In this document: positions 44,486 to 55,296 of the stretch, in pieces
Position numbering within the stretch: the first letter of the stretch is position 1
Layout of the letters: each line of letters opens with the position of its first letter
DNA from: Plumapathes pennacea
Lineage: Eukaryota; Cnidaria; Anthozoa; Antipatharia; Myriopathidae
Direction: 5' to 3'
NCBI GenBank assembly: GCA_964036295.1
Contig: OZ038465.1
Span: 7,753,167-7,817,166 of the forward strand
Length of the DNA stretch: 64,000 nucleotides
Made by a program: the position numbers and the translations under genes
Notes under the pieces: model-generated
Seen by the model: the letters and a program-made list of their open reading frames with translations, nothing else
Database searches by the model: none
Told to the model about the DNA's origin: nothing

Positions 44486-47400
44486 ATGAGGTTCACGAAA
44501 GTAAAGATTGACAACTTCTACAACCTGAAAGAGGTTGACCTGGACCTGACAAACAGGAATACACTCATTGTTGGACCAAACGGAGCAGGAAAAACTAACA
44601 TCATCAAGTGTATACAGTTTCTAGTTCATCAGACTCTCAAGCGAGAAAACAAGGAAACTGATTGGTTACTTTCATTGGGAGAAATGGACCACCCGGAAAT
44701 GTATGACTTGACGTATTTACCACAAGAGCATCATAAGCAAAAGATTTGGAATCCAAACGAAAAAGACTGCCACATTGAACTTCATGCACAGTTCAACAAA
44801 GCTGAGATGGAGTTGTTTTCTGAGCTGAGAGTTCTCTCTCTTATGGCAGATGTGTGTTACGTTGTTTACATTGTAACAGCATTGTTGATGGGTGAAGCTG
44901 CGGATCATGAGAGGCAATTTTACAAGGACCATGGCTTAAAAGACTACAAGCGTGATCCAGGAGAACTAAAAGAAATGTTTATTAACAGTCTGTTGGAAGA
45001 CAAAGAGGGAATTTTCAGTGACTTGCCAGAGGCTACACTGAGAAATATTATAGATCAACCCTACCCTGAAAGAACGTGTCATGCACAATTGAGCGACATA
45101 TCTGAATCTGATGAACGTCGATCGTTAAGCACTCCATGTGTGGCACAACTAGTCATGGAAGTCACCAACAACTTGTTTCCCGAGTTACTGAAGATCACAA
45201 AGAGGGCTTTGTCTGAGTGGCAGGACACGCCTTGTCCAGTTGAAGCTCCTAGTCATGTGTTGATGAGGGCACAAACAAACGAGACCTCGAGCCGAATGAA
45301 GTATTCTTTTGATGTGTGAGTAATGATACCCAGGACTGCTTAATCAATAGTGGTGTGAGAAAGAGGTCCAGGGGGGATTGCCTGATTCTGGTCATGATTC
45401 CAATGTTTGCCAGAAATGTTTGAAGTCTTTTGGCTAATGCATACTGGGCAATAGCATGATTTTATTGTGGGATTTATTTGTTCAGTTCAACTTTTATATT
45501 GTAATGCATTTATGCATTGATAGGTGTACTTTAAAGAAGTGGGTGACCTTTTTTCTGAAGCTTTCGAGCACTTTAGAGTTGACCACATGCACGCAATTTC
45601 ATGCTACACGCGTGTAATCAACGCAATATTAGATAGACTATGTCTGAATGAGTTTCTTTAGAAGCCGCCGTGAACCGCAAACCGGCGGGGCTGAACACTG
45701 AGACAGTTTTCGAAGCGAAGTAAATTATTCGTTCGGGCGTGAACAAACGGTGCAAACGACTCGATCGCGTTTTATAATTGCGAAAGTTTGCTTTTCCCTG
45801 TAGTTTTCAAATTTACGAATACGCGTGTAATCAACACCATATATGTATTTGGTACGCAACAAGACCAGATCTCACACACTATTCATCTGCAGCGTGTATT
45901 TCACGATGTTAATGTGCGTGTCCATGCATGTAAATGTACTAGCTGGACCCCAATGAGTATTTATATATTTGTCAATATATTGTTGTACTTGCAGTTTCAA
46001 TGATGACGGGCTACCCACCAAACACCCAAAGTACAAGAAGGAGGAGTGTAAAGTAATTTGCAGCACTTTACAAAATGTGTTTGGTGAAATGAGAAACATA
46101 AAAATTTCTTGTAAGTTCTCAGAAATTTTATACCTTCTTTACTCTGAAATATGTTTCCTATGGAAGTGAAATGCCGTCTACCCGCACGCATTGATGCTGT
46201 ATTTTCCATACTTTGTCCATTCGCACTAGGGGTACCCCAACGTGAGTCGCAACGGCAAAACAAGGAGCAGCAATGACAACTACATATTATGTTATCTCAA
46301 GATTGAAGTTTTAACTCACATTAATGACCAAATACGAACCCATCGAGGATTCATAAATGTTTCACTCTCCACCGACTGATAAAACAGATAAACTTAAGAT
46401 GCCGTATTCCTCGATAAATTAAGCGCCCTCCCTCGATTAAGCCCCCCCTTTGAGCACGATATTCGAAATAAGCGCCCTCCCCTAGCCACAAGTTGCCAAA
46501 ATTTTCCTTAAAAGTTGCTAAAATAAATCCAAAAAGGTGCCAAAAAGTTGCTAATATTTCAAAAAGTTGCCGAAAAGTCATTCCCAATTTGATAGCAAAG
46601 TTGGTCTAAAATGACCAAAAGTTGCTTATTTTTCCGACTTATTGCCTGTGAGTTATGTTTGAAACGTTGCTCTACTGTTAGCATATTTCTGAGTCAGAAA
46701 ACTCATCCGCATTCATCATTTTCGGAGGATGAAGATGAATAATGTACTAAGTATAACTGGAAATTTTTGTAGTGGAATAATGGATTAATGGTCTTTTCGG
46801 GAATAACGGACAAACGACGTTTCCTTTGGCCCAGGAATAATGGAAAATGGAAATTTTAGAGCTGGAATAATGACACTAATTCCGGATTAATGGAATAATG
46901 AACACTCCATTATTCCTCTTCGTCCTTTGATCATTTGCTGTCATTCGCCATTTTGCTTTCGCACGTGACCGCTGACTGCCGTCGACCACTTTGCTTAATT
47001 GATCTGTGTTCCAGACAATGAAAATCACGGACTAAAATACTAATTTTCAATTTTAAAACATGAAAAATTGCCGAGCAACTTGTGGCTAGGCCTACCCTCT
47101 TCTCTCCCTCAAAATATACGTACAGTACGAGATTTTAATCTGTTACTGTAGCAAGCCCCCTTTGGCCATGAAATTTGAAAAAGCGCCCAGGGCGCTCATT
47201 CGAGGAAATACGGTAACTGAATACGTACCAGCATATTGTAGCGAACATGAGTTGTTGTTATCCGCAGGAAAATCGGGCAATACCTGTTTCGTTATTGACC
47301 AAGAACACTAAAGTAACCTTACGGCTCTAGTGGCTTCCGCAAAGAAAATTTGAATACACTCACTGCACGTGCTGAGCATCATGACGTTGTGTGCGCATGT

Positions 47401-50400
47401 GAGCGTTGTCATTGCTCAGCTGGCTTCAGTTGTCACATGACGTGATCATCCGGACAAACATCCAATAATCGAGTCAAAGAGGAAGATTAATTTGCTGCCT
47501 TTTCGTCGGCATCAATAATTTATTAGCGCCTACAATTAAAGACCTTCATGGAAAAACGGCGGATGCGACAATTTACTTCGCTGTCTTCAAAATACCGAGT
47601 TAATAACAGCTCGAAGAAAGTTTCCACTTCCGACTCGACGCTGGTTCAGAACTTCAGCTCAAGGGGTCTGAAGTCTGTCCTTTGATCCTGACCTCATTTC
47701 AGTCGGTTTTGTTAGCTTGTTTGTTGTCGCAATTAACCAGCGAAAGAATGAAAGTTATGACCATTTTTATTTCTCACTGCTGAGTGTGCTATGCATTGAT
47801 ATTATCTGTCATGACAGTGGTCACATGGGTAGCTAGTCAATGCTAAAAGCTTTCCTGGAATACACATTTTTCACTCTTTAGGATATCTTAGGGTCTAAGA
47901 TAATTCAAAGACCAACTGAAAAGCTTGTTGTGTAACCTTTCCATTTGAGGTGTATGAGATGACCGAAATTACGATTAGCCTTATAATTCATAATTTGAAC
48001 TGGGCACAGGTTCGATTGCTAATGAACTATATGGGTTGACCCCATTGTTGTTGTTTTTAGCTTTACACAATCGCATCGCAGTTACAGTACATATGCAGAC
48101 CAGATATTAAACCTTGGCATTAATATGCTGATGTTCTAACCTCACCTGTGTTTTGTTGTTTTTAGTTTGTAAAAAGCTGGCACCAGTATCCTCTTTGTAT
48201 GAAGCTGTAAAAATCCTGCCTAAACTCAACTTCGAACGCTTTGACATACGTCCAAAGGTGAGGGGTGTGTCCACTTCGAAATTTGGCAGGCCACCCTGGG
48301 CAGTCAGTGAACTTGTGGACAAGCTGCATGGCAAAGTACAATACACCCCCTGGGGTGATCTCTTCTCGCGCTGTTTGGCAAAGCTACAGCTGAGGGATTG
48401 GAGAAATGTCCTCTATTTTAACAAGAAGACATTCTTCCATTATGCAGCCACACGTTTCTTGGAGAGTAGCACCATCAACTGTATACTCCCACAGGTTAGG
48501 GGAATTGCAATGGAGAATGACGATATGCCATTTACCATAAATTCACTGGAAAAACAGCTCATCAGTTGCAAATTAAAGTAAGTCTTGTCATAGTGTTACT
48601 AGATTTCCTGACCTCTGAAAGTTTGTTTGAAATTAGGACTCGCTATATATTATTTTAAGCCGTTATTACATTGACTATTTTTAACAGTAAAGATGAGGTG
48701 ATGCAGCAGCAGTTCAGCAAAGTGAAAGATGGCATGACGTCATTTTGTGGCATTAAAATCCATGTGCTGCAGCGAAAGGAAGCTTTGGTGCAAGACAACG
48801 ATGAAGAGGCAAAGAAGATAGAGGAACTCGGGGATGAGTTGCGAGGCAAAGACCGAGTTGGACTCCTCGAATATGGTTATCGCCTATCCTGCATTGGGCG
48901 TGAAATGATGCGGAAAGCACCTTCCTGGAGTGGTGACCTGCATGTCATGGTGACGCGAACACAGAGAAATGAAACGTCAACCTACAGCCACAGAACCCCT
49001 CTGTGCGGCCTTAGTGGAGGAGAGGTCGAAATCCTGATGGTATTGTGTACCATCCATCTGTCAGGAGCTGAGACTGTTTTCCTGGATGAACCTGGGCACT
49101 CTCTCCACCCCCCTCAGCAGGCCCAGTTGTGTCGCTGGATCGAGACCCTACAGTACCCGGACCCAGTGTGTGTCGTGATTACTCACTCTGTTGAGTTCAT
49201 CAGCCGCAAGTCTCTCTGTTCCCTCTATCACATGTCCTTCACAGGAAGGGGATTCACTCCGTTCAAGTTCAGTGTTGATTCAGAAAGAGCGAGGGAGCAG
49301 CAACCTGTCCCAATGGAAGAATCCTCCGCATCATCAAAGGATGTCGTCTTGAGCAGAGAAATGCTCAACATGCTGATGCGACCAGATATGCGCAAGATGT
49401 TCTTTGCAAGTGGCCTGTACCTTGTGGAGGGCGAGACAGACAAGCTTGTCCTATCCGCGGTGAGGCACCACTTGTTAAAGGACGCCCGCAACACAAAGGA
49501 GAAAAGCATGGATGTCCGGGAGCTCCTACAAGCAGTGCAAGTGCTCGAAATGGATCAGTGGGACATCCTGGCTCTTGGAGGGTGTGCAGAGGCAATGAAG
49601 GCGTACAGAGCAGCTGCAGCGCTGAGGATTCCATGTGCTATTGTGCTGGATCTTGACGCAATCACTGTCAAGCATGGCAAAAGAGTGGAGCCTTTCTGTT
49701 CCAAGACCTGGGAGAAATCAAGGATGTACAAGGAGCTGACAAAGGAACGGCAACGGAACTCTCTCGAGGTCGCAGAAACTTTGCTGGATAAAGTCCAATC
49801 TGTGTTTACAGATACAAAAGAAGATGCCTTGAATGAAACCCGTACGATTTTGCAAGAACATGGCATCTGGATATGGAAGGGTGACTTGGAGTCAGTAGTC
49901 TGTGACAATCAAGCAGCAAAGCAGCAACTCCGAACATCTGAATGCTTCATGGAGGCTCTTGGGGAAGACATGTCTGTTTCTTTGTCCGTCAGTGGTCGAG
50001 AGCAAATGCCAGCTAAGGATGCCTTGAAGGACTACGATGAGCGGATTTTCATTCCGATGCATTCTTTCGTAGATGAACTTTCTACGGCACTTGATGCTGC
50101 TCGCCACCAACGCCAGATTAATCCGTCGCAGATTGTGACTGACGAGCTCCAGCGAATATTTGGGGAAATTAACAAATGCAAGCAGCGCCTCATTCAACAT
50201 GATAAATTCTGCCAAAAGGGGACCAAACGAACCGCCGACTGGAAAGCCAGTGAGATTGCTACGTCTAAGAGGCCCCTCCTTGATCCTCCACTGCAATCCC
50301 ACGTCCACCATAGTTCAGAAGCGATGCTCCTGGAAGACACTGATCCCGAAGCAGATGGAGGAGCCTGCAGCAACACAGCGCAGCCTGGTATCAACGAAGG

Positions 50401-50653
50401 TTTTGAAAAGATGTTCTGGGACCGTGTTAAACACAAGCTTCATGAAGGTGGATGGATGAAATTTTCCTGGGAAACACTGTGTGAAGTGGTGGAGGTGTGT
50501 CTTGACGCAAAGTCAAGTCCCTTACAGGACTTCTGCAGATTCATGAAGAAATGGCAGTGCAAAGGCAAGAAGAAGATGAAGCCTGAAGATCTTTCTCGGA
50601 GTCTCCTGAGCAAACTCTTTGCTTCTACTGAAGAAGACACCGAGGGCAAATGA
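44486..50653 (+). CDS. OLD-family-type protein: ABC-like ATPase with TOPRIM nuclease domain, 1,107 aa
   Basis: Four exons: 44486-45315, 45995-46110, 48166-48577 and 48688-50653, GT-AG with matching phases (2, 1, 2), 1,108 codons including stop. The start MRFTKVKIDNF is chosen because RecF/SMC/OLD ATPases begin with this strand just before Walker A. Motifs in order: Walker A GPNGAGKT (30-37), signature LSGGE (561-565), Walker B VFLDEP (583-588, D586 and E587), switch His VITHS (H619), then TOPRIM motifs LVEGETD (E700) and VLDLDA (D774, D776). An ATPase split by a long insert and followed by TOPRIM is the layout of OLD nucleases (phage P2 Old, GajA). The C-terminal third (about 800-1,107) has no domain I recognise. 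In bacteria these proteins nick or cut DNA under ATP or nucleotide control, often in phage defence. The role in an animal is unknown. Introns argue against bacterial contamination. Confidence 0.85.
46400..47216. mobile_element. Probable MITE-like repeat in intron 2 of the OLD-type gene
   Basis: The left edge (GCCGTATTCCTCGATAAATT, then AAGCGCCCTC) and the right edge (GGGCGCTCATTCGAGGAAATACGG) are inverted relatives, separated by about 800 bases of AT-rich sequence with runs such as AAAAGTTGC. There is no coding frame. Target duplication is not clear, so the exact ends are approximate. Confidence 0.5.
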
Positions 50654-50749
50654 CAGACTTATAGTGCGAAATGGTTAAAAATGCAGTGGTAGAAACAGAG
50701 TTGTTATCTTTGAACGTGTAGCGAAACAAAGCAAAATTAGGTGTAGCTG

Positions 50750-52180
50750 AAACGCTTTCCTGGAGTGACTTGCCAGTCATGGTCACAGCCCAAGTTCGTC
50801 TGTCAGGGTCGATGTGGTTTTTTCGTTTAACTTCGTTACTCCCTACACCCCCTCAGCAGGCCCATATGAGTCGCTGGATAGGGACTTCACCGCAACAAGT
50901 GTGTAAAGTAATCACTCACTTTGTAGAGTTCAGCACCTGCAAGTCCGAGGTCCTTCAATCACATGTTCTTCGTGAAGAGGACTTAAACTGTTCAGACCCA
51001 GTGCAGATAGAAGGAGACGGAGCAACAGCAGAACCATGTGCGTCTTCAGTTGCACAATCCAGTTCACCACCAAGAATAAAGCCTTAAAGGATATGTTCCG
51101 TGGTTATTAAAATAAAATGGGTACAGTTGTCAATTACGAGGATTTGGTGCAGTCGAGGTTTGGAAATCTTCAAATAGACCACTGGTACACCTTGGCCCTT
51201 GGGGGATGTAGTAGAACATTGATAAGCCGCACAAAAACGGCATGGAACCGTTCAATTCCAAGACATTTGACAAAGAACTTACAAATGAAATGCTCTATTT
51301 CAGTGGCATTATGTTTGCTGGATTAGATTGAGTCAGTCTTCAAAGATAATTTTTCAACGGGAAAGCCTTTAGTGAAGACAGAAGAAACCTACGACAGCAT
51401 GGGTATTTGGACGTGGAAAGGCGGCCTTGAGTCAGTAGTTTGTGATAAACTAGAAGTGAGAGGTAAACTAAAAAAAAAACTGAATGTTTCATGGATGTTA
51501 TTTGGCGAGAACGTTTCTGGTTCTTTCGCTATCAGTGGTCGGGATAAAATGAGAGTGAAATGTGCCACAGATGTTAAATCTTTTACCACCTTTCGTTTCT
51601 TTTATGGTTGAACTCCCAAAACAGCCGGACGCCGCTCGTGATAGACTCCGCGAAGATCCTTCGCAGGTCGTTACAGAGCACCTGCAGAAGCTGATCACTG
51701 CTGACTGCAACAAGCAGGCACTAGTGCGACATCATAACGGTTCCACAAACAAAGAGCTGAGAAAATATGTGCCTGATCCTTCACAGCAGGATGCAGCGTC
51801 AAAGCTTCCAATAAAGATGCATCGGCATTCCCTTGCGGATGAGAGGGGCGGCACCATTGCCGGCCCTCTGAAGCGATTTCTGGGAACGCATGAGGCGCAA
51901 ACTCCACTACAATTGCGGATGGGTGAAATACTGGTGAAAGTAGCGGAGGTTTCTATTTATGCAGAGCCAAAGTCGTTAGTCCCCCAAAGGATTTCTACAG
52001 ATTCAGGAATGAATTGCAGTGTAACAAAAGGACCAGGGCCTTTCTGAAAATCACTTATGCGAGAACGTTTTCCTGGTTGTAAAGATTATTATTATTATCA
52101 TTAGTGTAAAGGGTAGAAGAAGATGAAGGTTGCAGACCTCTGTAGAAGTCTCTTGTGCAAGCGTTTTGATGCTGCTGAGA
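50750..52180 (+). pseudogene. Decayed second copy of the OLD-type ATPase-TOPRIM gene
   Basis: Starting 97 bases after the intact gene's stop, this stretch follows the last exon of that gene in order, with several frame changes and stops. Around 50750-50790 it matches the region before LSGGE. At 50850-50960 PPQQAHMSRWIG and VITHFVEF match PPQQAQLCRWIE and VITHSVEF. At 51175-51215 WYTLALGGC matches WDILALGGC. At 51400-51560 MGIWTWKGGLESVVCD matches HGIWIWKGDLESVVCD. At 51610-51700 DAARDRLREDPSQVVTEHLQ matches DAARHQRQINPSQIVTDELQ. At 52108-52180 the match is to the C-terminal end. The Walker A exon, Walker B Asp-Glu and TOPRIM EG motif are not recognisable. It is a tandem duplicate that has lost function. 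Confidence 0.85.
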
Positions 52181-52828
52181 GTAATGCCTTTGACGAGTGG
52201 CTCAAATATTTTACGCTCGACCATAGTTTTGCTGTAGATTTTTTTTTTAGCATACAGTCCTAACTGAACGCAGACGGGCTGAAAATTGCGAAAGTAATCC
52301 CCACAAAGATTGGTCAGACATACAAGAAGCTCTTTGGAAAGCAGAAAAGTTTAATGTTGATTTGGTAAAACTGTTAGATTGGTAGTGTTGGTAGTTTTTA
52401 ATTTTAACACTTCTAAAACTTGAATAAACGTTTAGACTCTGATCGAGTGCATGAACTGTTACCTGTACATGCTTAGCGACGCGTCTCAGGGCGAGGGGGA
52501 TAGTCCCTTTTGTACTTTTAAAATGGTTCAAAGACCATCCAACTATGGTACCTGTAACCTGGGAAGCTCCGCGCTGCACGGCCGCGTAAGGCTGGGGGTG
52601 AAACCACAGGAATTCGAAAATAGTGCGCGTGTAGGCTAGACTGCCACTCCCGCTTCCAGGAATTAAGAAAAAATACTAATTCGCTGCACGCATGCGAGAT
52701 GTAAACCCTTTCTTTTTGTATTGGAGTCACAAATTGAATTGAGGGACCCCACCTCCTACCCCTCGGGAAGCAGATTTTTTCATGCCGCTGTGGCCTTGCG
52801 GGCGCACTTTTTCCGTTGGTCATCCAAA
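52181..52828. other. Intergenic stretch before second Kir gene
   Basis: No gene is supported. It includes the promoter and 5' UTR of the Kir gene at 52829. An in-frame ATG at 52721 could extend that protein by 36 residues, but the sequence between is not Kir-like. Confidence 0.45.
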
Positions 52829-54140
52829 ATGAGTCGAAACGGATCGGAGCAACTGTTACACACAGATTCACCAAGAAAAACCTACAAGAATACGGACCAG
52901 CCGAGCATCAACAGCCCTTCTGACAGCTATCTCTGCCCCGAACATGCTTTTTCTCGACTATCTTCTCCGCCGTTTTCACTGAACAGTTCAAAAACTCGAG
53001 CACCAAGGCGGCGTTTAGTCGGCAAGCGAGGCGAGCTTCGCGTCGTATCGAAGAACGTACCCAACAAGACAAAGCTCTACGCGTCGGATTTGTTCACTAC
53101 GGTTATCGACCTCCGCTGGCACTGGGTTCTGCTGTGTTTCGTTTTGTCTTACATCGTGTCCTGGTTGTTGTTTGCTTTAATATGGTGGGCCATTGTGCGT
53201 GTGAGGGGAATTGATGTCTGCTTCGAGAACGTAAGTACGAAAAGAGAAATTGAGTTTTACTCCCGTTTAGCCTGAGTTTGGAATATATGGGTTGTACCTG
53301 CTACTCAGAATGGACAAATAATATTGTTATTTATCACACAGTATTGTGTTATTTCAGGTCAAAGACTGGACATCTGCCTTCCTGTTTTCAGTCGAAACTC
53401 AGCAGACGATTGGATATGGTGGACGGTCAGTAACCACTAAGTGTCCTGAGGCAGCCATCGTACTGCAACTTCAGTCAATAGTTGGAGTAATGATCGATGC
53501 TTTTTTGCTTGGTCTGACATTTGCCAAACTGTCTCGTCCTCGGGAGCGAATGAAGACTGTTTTATTTTCAGAACATGCTGTCATTAGTCTCAGAGATGGA
53601 AAAATGTGCTTGGTTTTCCGAGTTGGTGATGTCAGAAAAAGCCAGCTGGTCGAGGCTCACATCCGATTGCAGTTGTTCCAAAAAACAGTCACAACTGAGG
53701 GATATGAATTTCCCTTCTACCAACAAAACCTCAGGGTTTGCTATGACTGGCGAAATTATAGAGAAGACGATGACCGTCATCAGCTGTTCTTGCTGTTTCC
53801 ACAAGACATAGTTCATGTGATCGATGAAAAAAGCCCACTCTATGATATCACACCAGAGATCCTGCAAGGATCAGATTTTGAGCTGGTTGTGGTCTTAGAT
53901 GGGATTGTTGAAGCCACAGGCCTCAATATGCAAGCAAGGTGTTCCTATCTCAATGATGAGATTATGTGGGGTTATGACTTTGAGGCCATGGCTGATAGAT
54001 CACAGTTTGATGAAGGAGACTCCATGTTTTTTGCAGACTTCTCAAAACTAGATGATAGGTATCAGACTAATATCCCTACATGTTCTCCAAGGGAATACTA
54101 CCAACAGATAGAGAATCATTTAGAAACAGAATGTGTCTAA
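52829..54140 (+). CDS. Inward-rectifier K+ channel (Kir), two exons, 394 aa
   Basis: Exons 52829-53230 and 53358-54140 (donor AAC|GTAAGT, acceptor TTTCAG, phase 0). The start MSRNGSEQLL is chosen for its AAAATGA context. The conserved body starts RRLVGKRGELRVVSKNVPNK, followed by M1 (about 97-120). The intron falls just after the conserved extracellular Cys (C131) and before the pore helix. The filter is TIGYGGR (151-157) and the second conserved Cys is C163. M2 carries D181 at the Kir2.1 D172 position, so strong inward rectification is predicted. The cytoplasmic domain is complete (SLRDGKMCLVFRVGDVRKSQ, IDEKSPLYDI, NDEIMWGYDF). It has an acidic stretch REDDDRH in a loop where Kir2.1 is much less charged. 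The C-terminus ECV resembles a class III PDZ ligand; this is weak evidence. It is closely related to the gene at 55297. Confidence 0.93.
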
Positions 54141-55296
54141 CTGACAACCCAGCAACTTCTGGAATTACACAGTTTTAACAGACACACCAGCAAACTTTAG
54201 TCAACAACAACATAAACACTGCCACTAGATTGTACTCAAAGTAACATTTTCAATTTACAATTTAATATTTTCTCTTCTATAAAACCTTTTCAAATAGTAC
54301 TTATTGGTTCTCCCTTCTATTCTGAGTGAAATCCTGATTTTTCAAACCTTCAAGGGGATCGGGGACTGCTGAGAACCCAAAATAGTTCTCTGAGCAACTG
54401 ACATGGAATGCCTTGCCTCCTGAGCTGACATCTCTTTCTTCAAGAAGTATTTTAAAGAAAGAATTAATAAGTTCATGTTCAGTAATAAATAAAGTGGTTA
54501 TAAATTTTTAGCATTTATTTGTGGACATTTAGTGAGATGCAATTTTAATGTACACTTTTTATACTTTTATCTTATTACAGTATACCTTATGTTGTTTTAA
54601 TAATATCATATTTCATGTACATATTTTTAACTATATTAAGTCTATACTTTCTGGCAAATAAGTGTGCCCTATTGAAAATCACATGAAGTGACATAGGCCA
54701 TCTGTATAACGAATTGTTTTGTTATTATATTATGAATGAAAACATTGGTTCATGTTATCAATAGTTGAGAATCAGGTGTAAAATTACAGTTCGGTGTTAA
54801 CAAGCCAAGGGAAACAAGTTTTGGTTCAAATAATGGGGAGGTTCTAATTATTGAGAGCTTGGAAAATTGAGATTCCACTCTTCATACATATTTTGATTTA
54901 CAATGTAGCTAAATGATCTAATATCTCCAAAAAATGAAGACATTTTTGAGCAATTTTTTGGTTGTTTCTAGCCAGATTCACACCACCTTATATTTATTCT
55001 GTTACCCAATATTGAAGCAGCTGTTTTCACAGGTTTTACATAATTGATGCTGCACTCTCACAACTACATTTTCTTCTTGAATGTTGGCACTTAGCTCAGG
55101 ATAAGATAACATGCAAAGATTTGTCTTTCTGTCCTGGGTTGAGATTGAGTGCAATTTATTTTCTAACTTTACGAGATGCTGGTAAACCTGATCTTTATTT
55201 TTCATCAATACATCGTTTTCATGGAACACGCCTGAAAATCATGCTTCTGAAACATCTCAAAGTTTGGCTACTACCCCCTCTCCTCCCCCATCGCAA
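54141..55296. other. 3' UTR of second Kir gene and upstream region of third
   Basis: AT-rich, with a polyadenylation signal at 54484-54489. The rest up to 55296 should hold the promoter and perhaps a non-coding first exon of the third Kir gene. No other feature was recognised. Confidence 0.5.
54484..54489 (+). terminator. Probable polyadenylation signal AATAAA
   Basis: AATAAATAAA lies about 345 bases after the stop codon of the Kir gene ending at 54140. Confidence 0.55.

Noticed and set aside
46351-46587. Short - strand frame near the intron repeat
   Set aside because: AT-rich repeat sequence with no domain.
44486-50653. Possibility that the OLD-type gene is bacterial contamination
   Set aside because: It has three canonical introns with matching phases, host-type repeats inside an intron, and Kir genes on both sides.
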